From Rhizomys pruinosus (lineage: Eukaryota > Chordata > Mammalia > Rodentia > Spalacidae), in assembly GCA_009823505.1 (NCBI GenBank), contig VZQC01000610.1:1650806-1714805 (forward strand): a DNA stretch of 64,000 nucleotides, in the 5' to 3' direction. The notes under the pieces were generated by a model, which worked only from the letters and a program-made list of their open reading frames with translations, did not search any database and was not told where the DNA came from. Shown here piece after piece: positions 1-11,335 of the stretch; the stretch's first letter is position 1, and every line of letters begins with the position of its first letter. Position numbers and translations under genes: made by a program.

Positions 1-9
1 ACAGTTTAG

Positions 10-11
<2 letters not shown>

Positions 12-58
<47 letters not shown>
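12..58. repeat. (CT)n microsatellite
   Basis: About 23 uninterrupted CT dinucleotides, then a T-rich pyrimidine tail to about 80. It is open in all frames on the minus strand only because of the repeat (Arg-Glu alternation), so it is not evidence of a gene. Confidence 0.97.
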
Positions 59-63
<5 letters not shown>

Positions 64-80
64 CCTTTCTTTTTCTTTTG

Positions 81-750
81 ATCCTGTGGACAAGGCATGG
101 CTAAAGAGTTCTCATGTGAGGTCTCACATGAGGTTGTACACACGTTGTTTAGGGTTGAAGCTATGATAGACTCCTTCTGGACAGCACCCCAAGATGGCAC
201 TCAGGCATGGCTAGGACTTGACCATGGCTGGGCTGGAAGCTCAGGTGCACCCTCCAATGAGGTGGCCTCTGGGAGACATTCCTAACATGGCAGCTGGTTT
301 CTCTCAAAGTCTTCCAAGAGCCTGTCTTTGGATAGTGCTGGAACACACAGACTTCCTTGTTGCCTTTCTCTGAAGGGTGGAACTATTCTAGGTCTTATAG
401 ATTCACAGAGAAGAAGCAGTCTACACACTCAGAATAGAGGCTTCTGAGCACCTGGGACCAATACACTAAACCTACCATGATGGCTCTGATGATAATGCTT
501 TTCCTACCAGCTGATTTGGGAGTAAACATGGGCCTGTGGTTGTGAGTCCTTGTTCTTTCTCTGAGGGTCGTTGTGTCTCCTGGTGATGCTTAGGATTCAG
601 CAGCCCTCTGTATGCAAGGTGATTTCAGCCTGGGTATAGTGGGGAGGGGAAGAAACGGGAACGGGAAGCTCAGGCAGTTGATTGTATCTCTGGGGCAGTC
701 AGCTCTGAAACCATTAAGCCATCATCAGTCTTTACTTTAGATGCAGTGAA

Positions 751-753
<3 letters not shown>
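81..753. other. Single-copy stretch, nothing recognised
   Basis: Mixed-composition sequence. Only short chance frames are present and I see no SINE, LTR or RNA structure. Confidence 0.6.
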
Positions 754-792
<39 letters not shown>

Positions 793-846
793 CTGTGTGT
801 GTCTGTGCATGTGTTCATGTACATGTGCATGTGTGTTAGTGTGTGT
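754..846. repeat. (TG)n microsatellite with degenerate extension
   Basis: A pure TG run at about 754-790 is followed by a mixed TG/CATG tract. It directly abuts the 3' side of a minus-strand B4 SINE. In this window B4 tails repeatedly end in TG/CA runs, so it probably grew from that tail. Confidence 0.95.
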
Positions 847-849
847 AGG

Positions 850-1080
850 TCCGAAGTCAACATCAGGTGTCTCCCTCATCACTATCCACCTTGTGTTTGT
901 GACAGGATCTCTCTTTGACCAATCCCGCTAGGCGGACTGGCCAGTGAGCCCAGGGAATCCCTGTCTCTGCCTCCCCAGCGCTGGGACTACAGACACATGC
1001 CACCACACCCAGCTTTTACATGAGTGCTGGGAATCTAGCATGGCAAGTGCTTTACCGATGAAGCACCTCCCCTGCTCTCC
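850..1080 (-). mobile_element. B4 (ID-B1 fusion) SINE
   Basis: Read on the minus strand, the element begins with an ID-like tRNA-derived head (1025-1080) and continues into a B1-like 7SL part. The reversed words gctgggactacagac and gccaccacaccc are clear. The tail is the TG/CA tract on its left. Divergence is substantial, so it is an old non-mobile copy. Confidence 0.8.
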
Positions 1081-1926
1081 TGAAGCTTTTTTATCCATTA
1101 ATGCGATCAGGTTGTTCATACTTCTCTCTCAGCCTAACAAATGCACTTTGATGTTGAACTTCTGACACTAGTGAAGCAGGAGAAACCAGTCCAAAATGGC
1201 GTAGTCCACAGCTCAGCTCTGAATCTTTGCCCAGTATTGGTGAGAATCTCCAGCCTTGATGCCTTCGGACTTCCTGTGCTCATCTCCTCCTTGTGTCGTA
1301 TGAGGTCACTCTTTGAGAAAAGTCCATCCAAGCCACATTTTATTCTTGTCATTTTTCATGCCTCTGAACTCTTTTTCTTTCTTCCTCCTACCTAATTCCA
1401 TTTCTGTTCACCCTTCCCTGTCCCTTCCTCCTTTGCTTTGATGCTCTGAAATGCCTGGGGCTCTTTACCCTTGCTTACTACATCTTTGTCAGAAGCCTAG
1501 CGTTCTTAGGTTAGAACGCATTATAGATATGTGCGATAATAGTGTCCTAAGCATTTCTTTGAAGGCTCAGTGATATTTCTGGAAAGCATATATTTCTTGC
1601 TGGGGGGAAATTAGGTCAAGGTGATTAAAAGAAAAGTTGATTTTCTATTTTAAATGAGAAACCAAATGAATATAAAATGTCATGCCACAGACTCTGATAT
1701 CTGTAGCCCTCACTTAAGAAGGTGGATAATTTATCTGGTCTAAATTAGATCTGACCCAAGTAAACATATTCTAAATAAATGCAAACTTTGAAAGCCTGAG
1801 CATTTACCAGCAGGATGTAACATACCTGATATGAGTATTTCTCCATGGATCTTGGTACTTAGTCACTTGCCACACCTAAAAGACAGGCACTTAAGTGTAA
1901 TGACATCTTTATGAAAAGGTCATGAT
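1081..1926. other. Single-copy, AT-richer stretch
   Basis: No repeat family recognised. The part at about 1530-1780 is AT-rich with several TAAAT and GATTA words. The small open frames at 1134-1395 have no domain that I know. Confidence 0.5.
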
Positions 1927-1941
1927 GAAACCAACTATTTT

Positions 1942-2084
1942 CTTTCTTTGAGACAGAGTCTCCCTGTAGCCCCAGCTGGCCTGGAACTCACTCTCTGGAC
2001 CAGGCTGGCCTGGAACTCACAGAGATCTGCCTGCCTCTGCCTCCCGAGGGCTGGGATCAAAGGCGTGTGCCACCATGCCCAGAA
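1942..2084 (-). mobile_element. B1 SINE with intact target-site duplication
   Basis: A complete reverse-oriented B1, running from gagacagagtctccctgtag near 1950 to ccaccatgcccag at its 5' end. It is flanked by a perfect 15-bp direct repeat, gaaaccaactatttt, at 1927-1941 and 2085-2099. The intact duplication shows it inserted as a unit by L1-type retrotransposition. Confidence 0.96.
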
Positions 2085-2118
2085 GAAACCAACTATTTTT
2101 TATGCTAACCTAAAAACT

Positions 2119-2327
2119 AATAACAGGCTTGGCGAGATGGTTCAGTGCTTACAAGTATATATGGCTTCTGCAGAGGACCCTAGATGAGTTTCCAGCACCT
2201 ACCTCAAAACTGTCTGTATGCCCAGCTCCAGGAGACCCAAGATGTCTTCTGACCTCCACAGGCACCTTATACTCACATGCACCCCACACACATAAACACA
2301 CACACATAATTAAAAATAAAACAAGGG
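2119..2327 (+). mobile_element. B2 SINE (older copy), first of a tandem pair
   Basis: A B2 with a degenerate tRNA-like head (gagatggttcagtgcttac), the cagaggaccc word, the ctccaggagacc core, a CA-rich 3' part and an A-rich AATAAA tail. The next B2 follows directly in the same orientation. It lacks the 17-bp duplication of the young copies. Confidence 0.85.
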
Positions 2328-2545
2328 GCTAGAGGGAGAACTCATTGGTTAAGAGCTTTCACTGCTCTTATAGAGGACCCAGGTTCAATTCCCAGCACCC
2401 ACATTGTGGCTAACTACCATCCATAACTCCAGTTCTAGGGGATCCAATACCATTTTCTAACCTCTGAAGACACTGCAAGACATTGTACACACATGCAGAC
2501 AATACACTCATATACATAAAATATAATGAATAAATAAATTTCAAA
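2328..2545 (+). mobile_element. B2 SINE, second of a tandem pair
   Basis: Starts ggggctagagg at about 2327, with an A-box-like word, then ggttcaattcc (B-box-like), then cccagcaccca. It ends in an AATAAATAAAT tail near 2540. It begins where the tail of the previous B2 ends, so the pair may be a dimer. Confidence 0.9.
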
Positions 2546-3237
2546 ATTACGAACAATAAAAGAAATCTTAATTTTGTAACAGATAACAGATGGCGGCTAC
2601 TGCAGAGTTCCACAACTGGTCACACATGGAGAATATACATCTGAGAGATGCCCACCCCTAGGTGACACATCTACAGTGGCACCTCTACACTGAGGCTCAC
2701 AGAACCTAGAGGAACAGGGGTGGAGAGAATACTAGTGCGACCCCCAACTCTCACCAGCAAAGCTTCCCTAGACCACAGAGAGCAGTGCACACAGATGGCC
2801 ACAACCGTCTAAATTATCAACAGTAAGAGATGGCAGAGTGTGTGTCCCTGGATAGGCCTCACCCACCCATGGCTCAGAACCATTGTGGAAGAGAGGGCAG
2901 AAAGATTGTAAGAGCCAGGGTTGGTCCATGAACATGGGGAAACAGAGGCTTTCAGGCCACTGGGAGCTTGCTCTGTGAACTTGTGATGTCGAGAGCACAA
3001 GACCCAGGTCAACTCAATCAGACAAGTGCTCACAGTGGGGCAAGGGAAATGGGTGGTGGGCTGGCCCTAGCCTGGGAACTTTGGAAAGTGATTAGGGCTA
3101 GGGGAGGGGGAATAGGCCTTCCTTAGGATCTCTAGACAGGCTGTAGACTCCAGTGGTCGAACTTGCACTGAAGGACATTTGAGTAAAATGCTTGCAAATA
3201 CATGTGCACACGAACACATATGTATGTCTAGTATCTG
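2546..3237. other. Unassigned, possibly an old dispersed repeat
   Basis: The stretch at about 2640-3040 reads like a rodent medium-copy repeat (words such as gaaagattgtaagagcca), but I cannot name the family. There is no coding evidence; the two overlapping minus-strand frames at 2768-3033 share no domain. Confidence 0.35.
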
Positions 3238-3470
3238 TGTAGTGTGTGCACACTCATGTGCAGGTGCCCACGGGGAAGCCAGAGGATGACACTGGGCACC
3301 TGCCCTTTCACGCTCAGTCTTACTCTCTTGGGACAGGGTCTCTTACTGAACCTGGGGCTGATTGGCCAGTCAGTGAGCCCCAATGACCCTCCTGTCTCCA
3401 CCCCCAGCCCCGGTGCTGGGGGTTCAAACTCAGGTCCTCATGCTGCACAGCAAGTGTTCCTTCCCACCTT
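3238..3470 (-). mobile_element. B4 (ID-B1 fusion) SINE
   Basis: Reverse-oriented. The B1-derived part (gggacagggtctcttactg) is followed by agtgagcccc, then by the ID-like head caaactcaggtcctcatgct. The left end merges with a TG/CA-rich tail. Confidence 0.8.
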
Positions 3471-4785
3471 CCTATCTAAAATTGGCTGAGAGGCAAAGAA
3501 TAGGTGGGGGTTGTCTTGCTTACATCCAAACCACTGTGACCCAAGTTTGTTCTTCCTCATGTCCTTAAAACTGCCCAAATTAACCAGGAAAAGGAAAAAC
3601 AAAAACCGAGACCAGGTAATAGAAAAATAAAGTCCAAAGTCCTTTATGATTTCTTCCTTCTCTGCCTCTCTTTTACTGGGACTTCAGTGTCAGATCAAAA
3701 ATATCTGAATTTTGGTCCTCCCCACAAGCCTGAGATAAGATGAGCCTTAGATGTGATTATGGCTCGAAGCACAGAGCTCCCCAGTAAATAAATCACAGCT
3801 GTCAAATCCAATTAGGTGAGACTGTGGTGACTCAGGCTGCCACCTGAATTCAGTTTCACTCCAGATCCAGGCTCACATGCTCAGTGGAGGTTGTTCATTT
3901 AAGAAACCACAGACATGAAAGGGAGGAGGTAGGGTGTGAGCCACCTCCGCTCGGGATCAGGGCAGCAGTCCAGACATCGTGCCCACCAAGGTTGCATGCA
4001 TTCTAGTCCTTGAAACAAAGGAAGCAGTAAGGGAAAAACAGTTACTGGCTTATTCAGTGTGAAAGAAACAAAATTCCCTTTCTCAGTGCAGTGTGATATG
4101 TGACCGGTGCCCCTTAATTGTACTGACGGTGCAAGATTTTCCTACTGTCAAGCCCTGTTCATAGGCACAGTAGAAGCAGAAACTCTCATTCTGAGGGTGA
4201 GGAATATACTCAACCCCCCAAGCTGTCACTCATAACTGACAGGTTGTGCACACTCAGACCTGGGTGATAAAAGTCATGGAAACAGGAAACAGGGTGAGAC
4301 AGGGATGTGCCAATCGGTGCCAACATACAGATGACGGGGAGGCACCAGCTTCGGACTGGCCCTCCTGACTCAGGCTCTGGACCAGCAGCTGCAGGGTGAG
4401 GTAGGCAGCTACTCAACCTAGTGTGTATCTGTGATGATTTTGTGCTGAGCGTTGGCACAACTTGGAGGAGTGGGGTATTGATCGTGACCTCTGGAACTCC
4501 CAACTTCTACTCCAGGCTGGCAAGCATTCTGACTCTGATCAGTTTGCAGCTGTGTTGGGGATTCTACACTGTGCCTAAGTGGAAGGTAAAAGCAGGAATT
4601 GGTTGCTGATGAGAAGGAGAATAGCAGCCAGGATGCACTCCCTGTGTCTCAGCCCTAGAAGTGGCAGCAGACAGAGGCTGAGGTCTAACCCCAGGGTGGT
4701 CCCCACACTTGGTCACTTGCAGGCACTTCTTTCCCTGTCTTCTTTCTTGCTTGCTTTTTATGATATTCATATATTTTTGTATGGT
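3471..4785. other. Single-copy stretch
   Basis: No repeat recognised. The block at 3720-3860 combines GATAAG, CAATTAG and TAAATAAAT words and may be regulatory, on composition alone. The 97-codon minus frame at 4210-4503 has no recognisable domain. Confidence 0.45.
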
Positions 4786-5435
4786 CTTTACTTCTCCCTT
4801 TTCTTCTTTAAATCACTATCACTTACACTAAAGTGCCCAAATCTTAATCGTGTGTTCTGATTATTTTTGACAGATGTTGACATCCCTTTCACTCTCATCC
4901 CTACAGAGACACATCTTTTACCCCAGAAATTTCCCTCAGGCCTGGTTCTGAGGTAATCCTGTTTGTTTCATGCAGAGGCCAACACCATTCCAAGTTCTAT
5001 CACCGTGAGTCATTTCTGTCCCTTAACTTCATACAAAAGGGCTCACACATGAGGCTCTGGATAACTTGGCTTCTGAGCTCAGTGTGCTAGTGAGATGCTT
5101 CATATGGCAAATCTCAGCCCCTTTGCTCTACTCAGCTCCCTCCTGTGGTGGGATGCACCTGTTTATGACTCATCTGTCCAGGGGCCTCCAGTGTGTGCTA
5201 CTGTGTGTAAATCTGCTAGGAATATTCATGAGCAAGATTTTGCTTGGACCTGTGTTTTCACTGGAATAAAGTTCCTGTCATATGACAAGTATGTGCCTTG
5301 CTTCTTAGATATTGCCAACCTGTCTTCCAAAGTGGGCGTAGCATTTTACACTGTATTCTGGTGATGCTTGGGACTCTACATTACTCCATACTGTTATTAA
5401 AAGTCAAGCTTTTCAGTCTTTTGTGCTTTTCTTCT
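4786..5435 (-). mobile_element. Ancient L1 (L1M-type) 3' end fragment
   Basis: Read on the plus strand this matches the reverse complement of an old mammalian L1 3' region. It runs through words resembling the canonical order: atcttttaccccag, gtgagtcatttctgtccc, aatattcatgagcaag, catatgacaagtatgtg, ccaaagtgggcgtagcattttaca. The element is therefore on the minus strand. It is heavily diverged and inactive. Confidence 0.7.
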
Positions 5436-5758
5436 GTCAAGTGGAATCTATGAAAATGCTATCCAGTGTTTTCTAGGGATGAAATTGGCACTCCTGGAGG
5501 GGAAATGACTGGTTTAAGGAGAGTGAATTGTGAGCTGTGATTCAAACCTGAAGTGTTAAAGAAGATTGAGCCATGTAAAAAGTGGGGGGTTGGGGCAGAG
5601 GGGCACCAAGGTGCCATCTCTGTGCCGCTCTAACTTCCAGTCTGCTAGTGAGGGACTGTGGCGACCGGGAGTCCTGGAGCCCAGAGCTCTAAGGAGACAC
5701 ATCTGCAGTCAGCAGACCCAATTCTTTGCTAGATCCTGTTGAACACATGCACGCGTGT
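5436..5758. other. Single-copy stretch
   Basis: Nothing recognised; ordinary composition leading into the CA microsatellite. Confidence 0.5.

Positions 5759-5802
<44 letters not shown>
5759..5802. repeat. (CA)n microsatellite
   Basis: An uninterrupted AC run of about 21 repeats, preceded by acgcgtgtgt. Confidence 0.97.
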
Positions 5803-6229
5803 CCATACACAATAACAAGGCCAAGCCCTCCAATTTTAAAATATAATATATTAATTTTCATGAGTGTTTTTTCTAAGACAGTGAATAAGCCAGGCAGCCT
5901 GGTAATGATTCCCAGTTTAAAATATGTGTTGTTTCAGGGTGGGGAGACATTAGCATGCATCTCTGAGTTAGTATGTATAATTAGTATGTAGTGAAGTCAT
6001 AGATTAGTACTATAATTAGTATATAGTGTAATCAACACTCTAACAGGGACCCAAAATAACAGTGACTTGAACACAAAGCAGATTTACTGCCTGAATTTTC
6101 TTTCTCTCTCACATAGGCCCCAGGAGTGGACAGTGCAGGGGTATGTTCTTTCTTGATGCTTGTTGGGCTTAGTGTTGTGTGACTTCCCCTGAGGAAGCAT
6201 GAATACGTGTGTTCATGCCATCTAGGGCT

Positions 6230-6560
6230 CCAATGACAGACCACAGAAACATCATACCCAGGTCCAACATGGTGACTCAGTGAGTTTACTGGAGTCACTT
6301 CCAGGAGTATGGGTGACACACAGGCATCTACATCACCAAGAAAAGAAGCCCACCTCAGCATGGGTGATGCCTCCCAAGAGCTGAGCCCCTCAGAACTCAG
6401 ACAGATAATTGCAGACACTTGCAAGGTAGACTGGAAAGATGTCTAGGACCACGTGTCCTACCATAGATGGCAAGGGGGCTCCTGGCTTACAGAGGACAAG
6501 AGGGTGGACAATTTGAGAATAGAAGTTTGTGGTCCAATGAACTTGTAAGGTGAACTAGAG
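6230..6560. repeat. Member of a dispersed family seen several times here
   Basis: Contains gagtttactggagtcacttccaggagtatgggtgac-type sequence followed by a catcaccaagaaaag block and cagcatgggtgatg. The same order of words recurs at 23590-24010 and 27965-28325. It looks like a rodent medium-reiteration repeat; I cannot name the family. Confidence 0.45.
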
Positions 6561-7480
6561 TAGAAATTTGGGGGGTTCCCCTGGCCCCTGGCTGGAGATT
6601 GAGTTTGAGTCAGGTCTCTGCAGGTGAGGCAAAGACAAGGGGGTGCGGTACTCTGGGTGAAGGTGCCCCCCTTGGCTGCAGGCTGTTAGATGGTAGTGGT
6701 GGGGTACTTGTCTAGAGAGTGTGTGATCATGGGGGTGGGTACCCAGGTTCCCAGTCCAGATGACAGTAATGTTGCTGGCTAGAATAAAAGCCACCAGAAA
6801 CCCAGGTTGTAAGAAAATGAAGAATTCTGTTTTGATATGAATTTGAAGAGCTTTTGGCACATCTGAGACTTATCCAGCAAGTGCTTTAAAAAAAAAAAAG
6901 GCCTAGAACTCAGACAAAGGAGGATGTTGAATCTCTGATGGTGACTAGACTCCTATTAGGATTTCAGAAAAGTATTAGAGGTGACTGAGTCAGGGCTTCA
7001 CAGTGAATTCAGAACAGAATTGGAGATATAGTAATCAGACTATTTCCATTATAAATGACAAAAAAAACCCTGATCAAGGTGGCGTAATCTGAAATAAAAA
7101 GATTCTTCTTGCTGAAAGTGGAGATGTACACAAACTTCAGGCAGGGCTGGATCAGGGTGAATAGGAGTGACGCGACTGACTTATGTTTGTCTCTCTCCCG
7201 CTTCCCTCTTTGACAGATTCTCTCTCATGTAGCCTCTCCTCCCAAAGTATCTAGGTAGCCATGAGCATCTCCAGATAAGTTATAAGTCAAGCTGAAGTCC
7301 TGGGACAGGCACCTGTTGTCCCATGTGGCATCAAGTGACTTATTTCTGAACACATCTCACTAGATCACTTCATTTGGCATTAGCATCCTTACCTCCTCTG
7401 GGGATGCACAGTGGTTCAATCCCAGCTAAACCACAGCGGGTGGAATAAATAGTTAATAGCCAGAGCCAGGCCTGGGTGTG
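6561..7480. other. Single-copy stretch
   Basis: No gene or repeat recognised apart from an A12 run at about 6888-6899. The 101-codon minus frame at 6555-6860 has no domain that I recognise. Confidence 0.5.
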
Positions 7481-7582
7481 CTGGGACAGGCCACAGCAGG
7501 TGCGGGTTTGTATGCTGGGACAGGCCACAGCATGTGTGGGTTGGTGTACTGGGACAGGCCACAGCAGGTGTAAGTTGGTGTC
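7481..7582. repeat. 34-bp tandem repeat, 3 copies
   Basis: Three exact-length 34-bp units start at 7481, 7515 and 7549, each beginning ctgggacaggccacagca and differing at a few positions in the second half. Confidence 0.93.
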
Positions 7583-8235
7583 GCGAGTCTGTCCTACCCG
7601 CATAGCCCTGTTTGCCTCCAGGAAGTCCACCCACCTTCACACTCACTTATGACAGGCTCTGTGCCTGTCCAGTCACCATGTATCTCAGCAATGCATGGGT
7701 GATGAACTTGATGGAGACCCAGCCTGAAGCACAGAATGGCAGCAGGCAAGGGCAGCCCTGGAGTCCCGTGGCTGAAGCCTGCGGCGATGACTTCATTTGA
7801 AAGTGAGTAGATAAAGAGAAGTGTGCTCATCAAAAGCCTGGGACTTCTTTGTACTGGTTTTCAAAGAAAGTTAATGAAGGCATGTTTGGGGAAAAAAAAT
7901 AACAATAACACAGTTCTATTGCTGACCTTGCCAGTGACCCAAATTAAAAAGCCATTTATCTTGTCTGTATATATTTCACCTCAGAAAGTTTGCTCCTGGC
8001 AGCCGTTAATTGGAAAGTGAAGAAAGAGGCAATTGGAATTCTAAAATCTTTTCCTGTGTGTTCTGATTTCCCTCAGTCAGGGACCCATGAGACCAGATGG
8101 GGAACATGAGACTGCACACTGGAGAGAGAGTAATTAACAAAGCCAAGCCAGGATCTATGGCCAGCTGATGCATGCACATGTGCTCCAGATAAAGACATTT
8201 TAAAGTCCTTTGAGTGATCCGAAGATTCTATATAG
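7583..8235. other. Single-copy stretch
   Basis: No recognised repeat or gene; ends at a CA tract. Confidence 0.5.
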
Positions 8236-8249
8236 GACACACGCACACA

Positions 8250-8288
<39 letters not shown>

Positions 8289-8303
8289 GCACGCATGCGC
8301 GCC
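8236..8303. repeat. (CA)n then (CGCA)n microsatellite
   Basis: A CA run to about 8284 passes into ACGC repeats and ends atgcgcgcc. The alternating purine-pyrimidine sequence is of the kind that can adopt Z-DNA. Confidence 0.95.
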
Positions 8304-8484
8304 TCTGAGCAAAAAGGGAAAGAATGACATAATTTCAGGTTCAGAACAAAACAGCAGGGTTCTAGGTTACTTTGGGCTGGGCTGTCAGAGCAGGTGGCAT
8401 TTTAGAAAAATTGCAAGCAGGACCTGGGACTCCCTGAAAAGGGAGAGGAGATAAACCAGGAGACAGACAAGAAAGGTGAATGCC

Positions 8485-8620
8485 GCCAGGCGTGGGGGAA
8501 CACGCCTGTAATTCCAGCACTCGGGAGGCAGAGGCAGGCAGATCTCTGTGAGTTCAAGGCCAGCCTGGTCTACATAGTGATTTCCAGGCCAGCTGGGACT
8601 AAAGGTCTCAAAAATACCAA

Positions 8621-8663
<43 letters not shown>

Positions 8664-8666
8664 AAT
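8485..8666 (+). mobile_element. B1 SINE with (AAAT)n tail and target-site duplication
   Basis: B1 body from gccaggcgtgg to about 8616, then an AATA microsatellite that grew from its A-tail. A perfect 13-bp duplication, aaaggtgaatgcc, flanks it at 8472-8484 and 8667-8679. Confidence 0.96.
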
Positions 8667-8707
8667 AAAGGTGAATGCCAAGGTCCTGAGGTAGAACCCA
8701 TACGTGG

Positions 8708-8956
8708 TACATGTGTATATGTCTGAGTGTGGTGCATGTGTATATGTGCATGCAGTGTATGTGCATATATATGGTATATGTGTGAGGTATGTGTGGACCA
8801 TGGGTGTATGTAGTATACGTGTGGTATATAGTGTTTATATGTGTGTAGTATACATGTGGTATATAGTGTTTATATGTGTGTGTATGTAATATGTGTGTGG
8901 TATATATGTGGGGTATATGGTAGGTGGTTTGTGTGTGTTTGTGTATGTGTGTAGCT
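8708..8956. repeat. TG/TATG-rich low-complexity tract
   Basis: Degenerate TG, TATG and TGTATA repeats with imperfect higher-order duplication; for example, tgtggtatatagtgtttata occurs twice around 8820-8875. Confidence 0.9.
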
Positions 8957-9041
8957 GGGTTTCCTAGAAATATTTGTTAGAGAATATATCAAAGCCAAGT
9001 TTTATATGAAAACTAAACATCCCTCAGATGTAAACATGGAA

Positions 9042-9593
9042 GTCTCTCCTGCACCTGGAGCACTTCCTGCTGTGGGAAGTCTCTCCTGCACCTGGAGCAC
9101 CTCCTGCTGTGGGAAGTCTCTCCTGCACCTGGAGCACCTCCTGCTGTGGGAAGTCTCTCCTGCACCTGGAGCACCTCCTGTGTGGGAAGTCTCTCCTGCA
9201 CCTGGAGCACCTCCTGCTGTGGGAAGTCTCTCCAGCACCTGGAGCACCTCCCGCTGTGGGAAGTCTCTCCTGCACCTAGAGCACTTCCTGCTGTGGGAAG
9301 TCTCTCCTGCACCTGGAGCACCTCCTGCTGTGGGAAGTCTCTCCTGCACCTGGAGCACTTCCTGTGTGGGAAGTCTCTCCTGCACCTGGAGCACTTCCTG
9401 CTGTGGGAAGTCTCTCCTGCACCTGGAGCACTTCCTGCTGTGGGAAGTCTCTCCAGCACCTGGAGCACTTCCTGTGTGGGAAGTCTCTCCTGCACCTGGA
9501 GCCCTTCCTGCTGTGGGAATTCTCTCCTGCACCTGGAGCACTTCCTGCTCTGGGAAGTCTTTCCTGTACCTGGAGCATCTCCCACTGTGGGAA
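9042..9593. repeat. 37-bp minisatellite, 15 copies
   Basis: Fifteen adjacent units start at 9042, 9079, 9116, 9153, 9189, 9226, 9263, 9300, 9337, 9373, 9410, 9447, 9483, 9520 and 9557. Each begins gtctctcctgcacctggagc. Three units (4, 9 and 12) are 36 bp because of a one-base loss near the 3' end. The last two units are the most diverged. Because 37 is not a multiple of 3, each reading frame cycles through all phases. Long overlapping frames on both strands are a by-product, not genes. Confidence 0.98.
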
Positions 9594-10890
9594 AGCCCAT
9601 TCCAGCCACAGTCATTTGTCATTTTCTGTTTTTATTTTACTTGGGAACTCAAAAAAGTCCCTTTGTCAGTGTAGTCAACAGAAATGTCTGCAGCCCTGTA
9701 CTCGTGTAACCAAAGGGAGCCATGCTGTGCTGCCTTTATGAAGGTCTTGGGTCTCTGTTTGAGTCCAGGGAGGAAGGCAACCATCACCTCAGCTTGGACA
9801 GTTGGGAATGCATTGGGCTCCAGGTTAGCAGAGTGTGAAGATATCATTGGCTGAATCAGGGTTTTGTTTTCCTCGGGGGGCCGAGTGCTAGGATATAGGC
9901 AACCCAACTTGGGCAACTCATCTATGCCCAGGGTTTGAAACGTACACCCATGCACTTGCCCTTCCCACCATGGCTACCACTGACGTCACATGGGTATTAC
10001 AGAAGGAGACACACCCGCCTGCCGCGGGGATTAATGCTGCTGTCCTCAGCCTCAAGTGATGGAGGAGCCAGTGGCTCACAAGGTTCTGTGTCTTGTTCCT
10101 CAGTATAACTTGTCCCTGGGAGAAGCTGTCCGGCCAAAGACCCAGTACTGCTTGCACAGGGGCCCTGTATAAGTAACACAGCAGACCTGCCCAGAATCCC
10201 TTCCTGGCCATCCCAAGTCCCCTCCTCACCCTCTGTCCCCTGAGCAGTTTTGGATACAGAGACACTATGGCCTGGAGGCAGAACACTCCAAGTGTGGGAC
10301 ACCTGGCTGGGCCCTTGATTGGCTGTATGCTGGACACCCATCCTGTGACCACACTCTGCTTTGTTCTGGAATGTAAGCAATAAATGAGCATTTAGCACAT
10401 TGACCCAGGGACACTGTGAAATGTACTTTTCCTAAATCAGACAGGTGTTTCAGCAGGCAAGGAAGGAGACCCGGCCCAGGCTGGCGGTGACCAGCAGTAC
10501 CCCCACCAGGCTTTGTGCACACACCTCCCCATCACTCAGTGCCTGTTCAGCTGAGACGAGTCACTGACTCTCCAGGTCTCCTTCTCTGATGTGTATGGAG
10601 TTGTGTGTACCTTCTGTGCACTCAGTATTGCTTCCAAGGGTGTTTCCCCTCAGGAAACAGCAGGATTTTCATACCTTCAGCTGAGCCAGGGATATTCTTG
10701 GGCATGGCTGCCACCCATGTGCTCTGTAGTGGACCTCCATCCCAGCGAGGCCACAGGTGGGCAGCATGGTCCCCATCCAGGGCCCTGGCTGATGATAAGC
10801 TAATAACTGAACTAACTTGAACTCTCTGGCCCCCTCTCAGGTCAAGTGGAAATTGGATGTACAGAGAACTTGCTACCCAGGTGATTTCAT
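9594..10890. other. Single-copy stretch
   Basis: Fairly GC-balanced sequence with no repeat recognised. Overlapping minus frames of 107-157 codons (9632-10398) have no recognisable domain and overlap each other in different phases, as expected by chance. Confidence 0.5.
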
Positions 10891-11128
10891 TTTCCTTTCT
10901 GTTACTGTGATAAAACACTAAACAAAAAGCAGCTTAGGGGAGGAAGGAATTTATTTGGCTTACACTTTCAGGTCCTAGTCCATCATCAAGGGAAGTCATG
11001 GCGGGAACTCAAACAGGAATGTGAAGCAGAAACCTTGGAGGATCTGCTTGCTGGCCTGCACTGGCTCATGCTAGATGAGCTTTCTTATATGGCCAGAACC
11101 ATCTGCCTGAGGAACTGTGCTGCCCACA
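10891..11128 (-). mobile_element. URR1-like rodent repeat, partial
   Basis: Begins ttctgttactgtgataaaac and aggaatttatttggcttaca, the reverse complement of the 3' half of the element also found at 13866, 32431 and 34726. The right side is cut off by a B2. The family name is given from memory of a rodent hAT-type short repeat and is tentative. Confidence 0.65.
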
Positions 11129-11335
11129 GGGGCCTGGAGACATGGCTCAGTGGGTACGAGCACTCACTGCTCTTTCAGAGGTCCAGAATCCAGTTCCTAG
11201 GACCCATACTGGGTGGCTCACAACTGTTCATAAATCCAGCTTCAGAAGATTCAACATCCATAGCCCCACCTCCCACCCCCCACCTCCCAACCCCCCACCC
11301 CCACCAACAGACACACATTTTAAAGTAAAATAAAC
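11129..11335 (+). mobile_element. B2 SINE (older copy), first of a tandem pair
   Basis: Head cctggagacatggctcag, then tcagaggtccag. The 3' half carries a C-rich expansion (11265-11309), and the tail is aaagtaaaataaac. It is followed at once by another B2, as in the pair at 2119-2545. Confidence 0.85.

Noticed and set aside
9002..9709. Open frames of 187-222 codons on both strands
   Set aside because: They lie in the 37-bp minisatellite and exist in several phases on both strands, as expected for a repeat without stop words.
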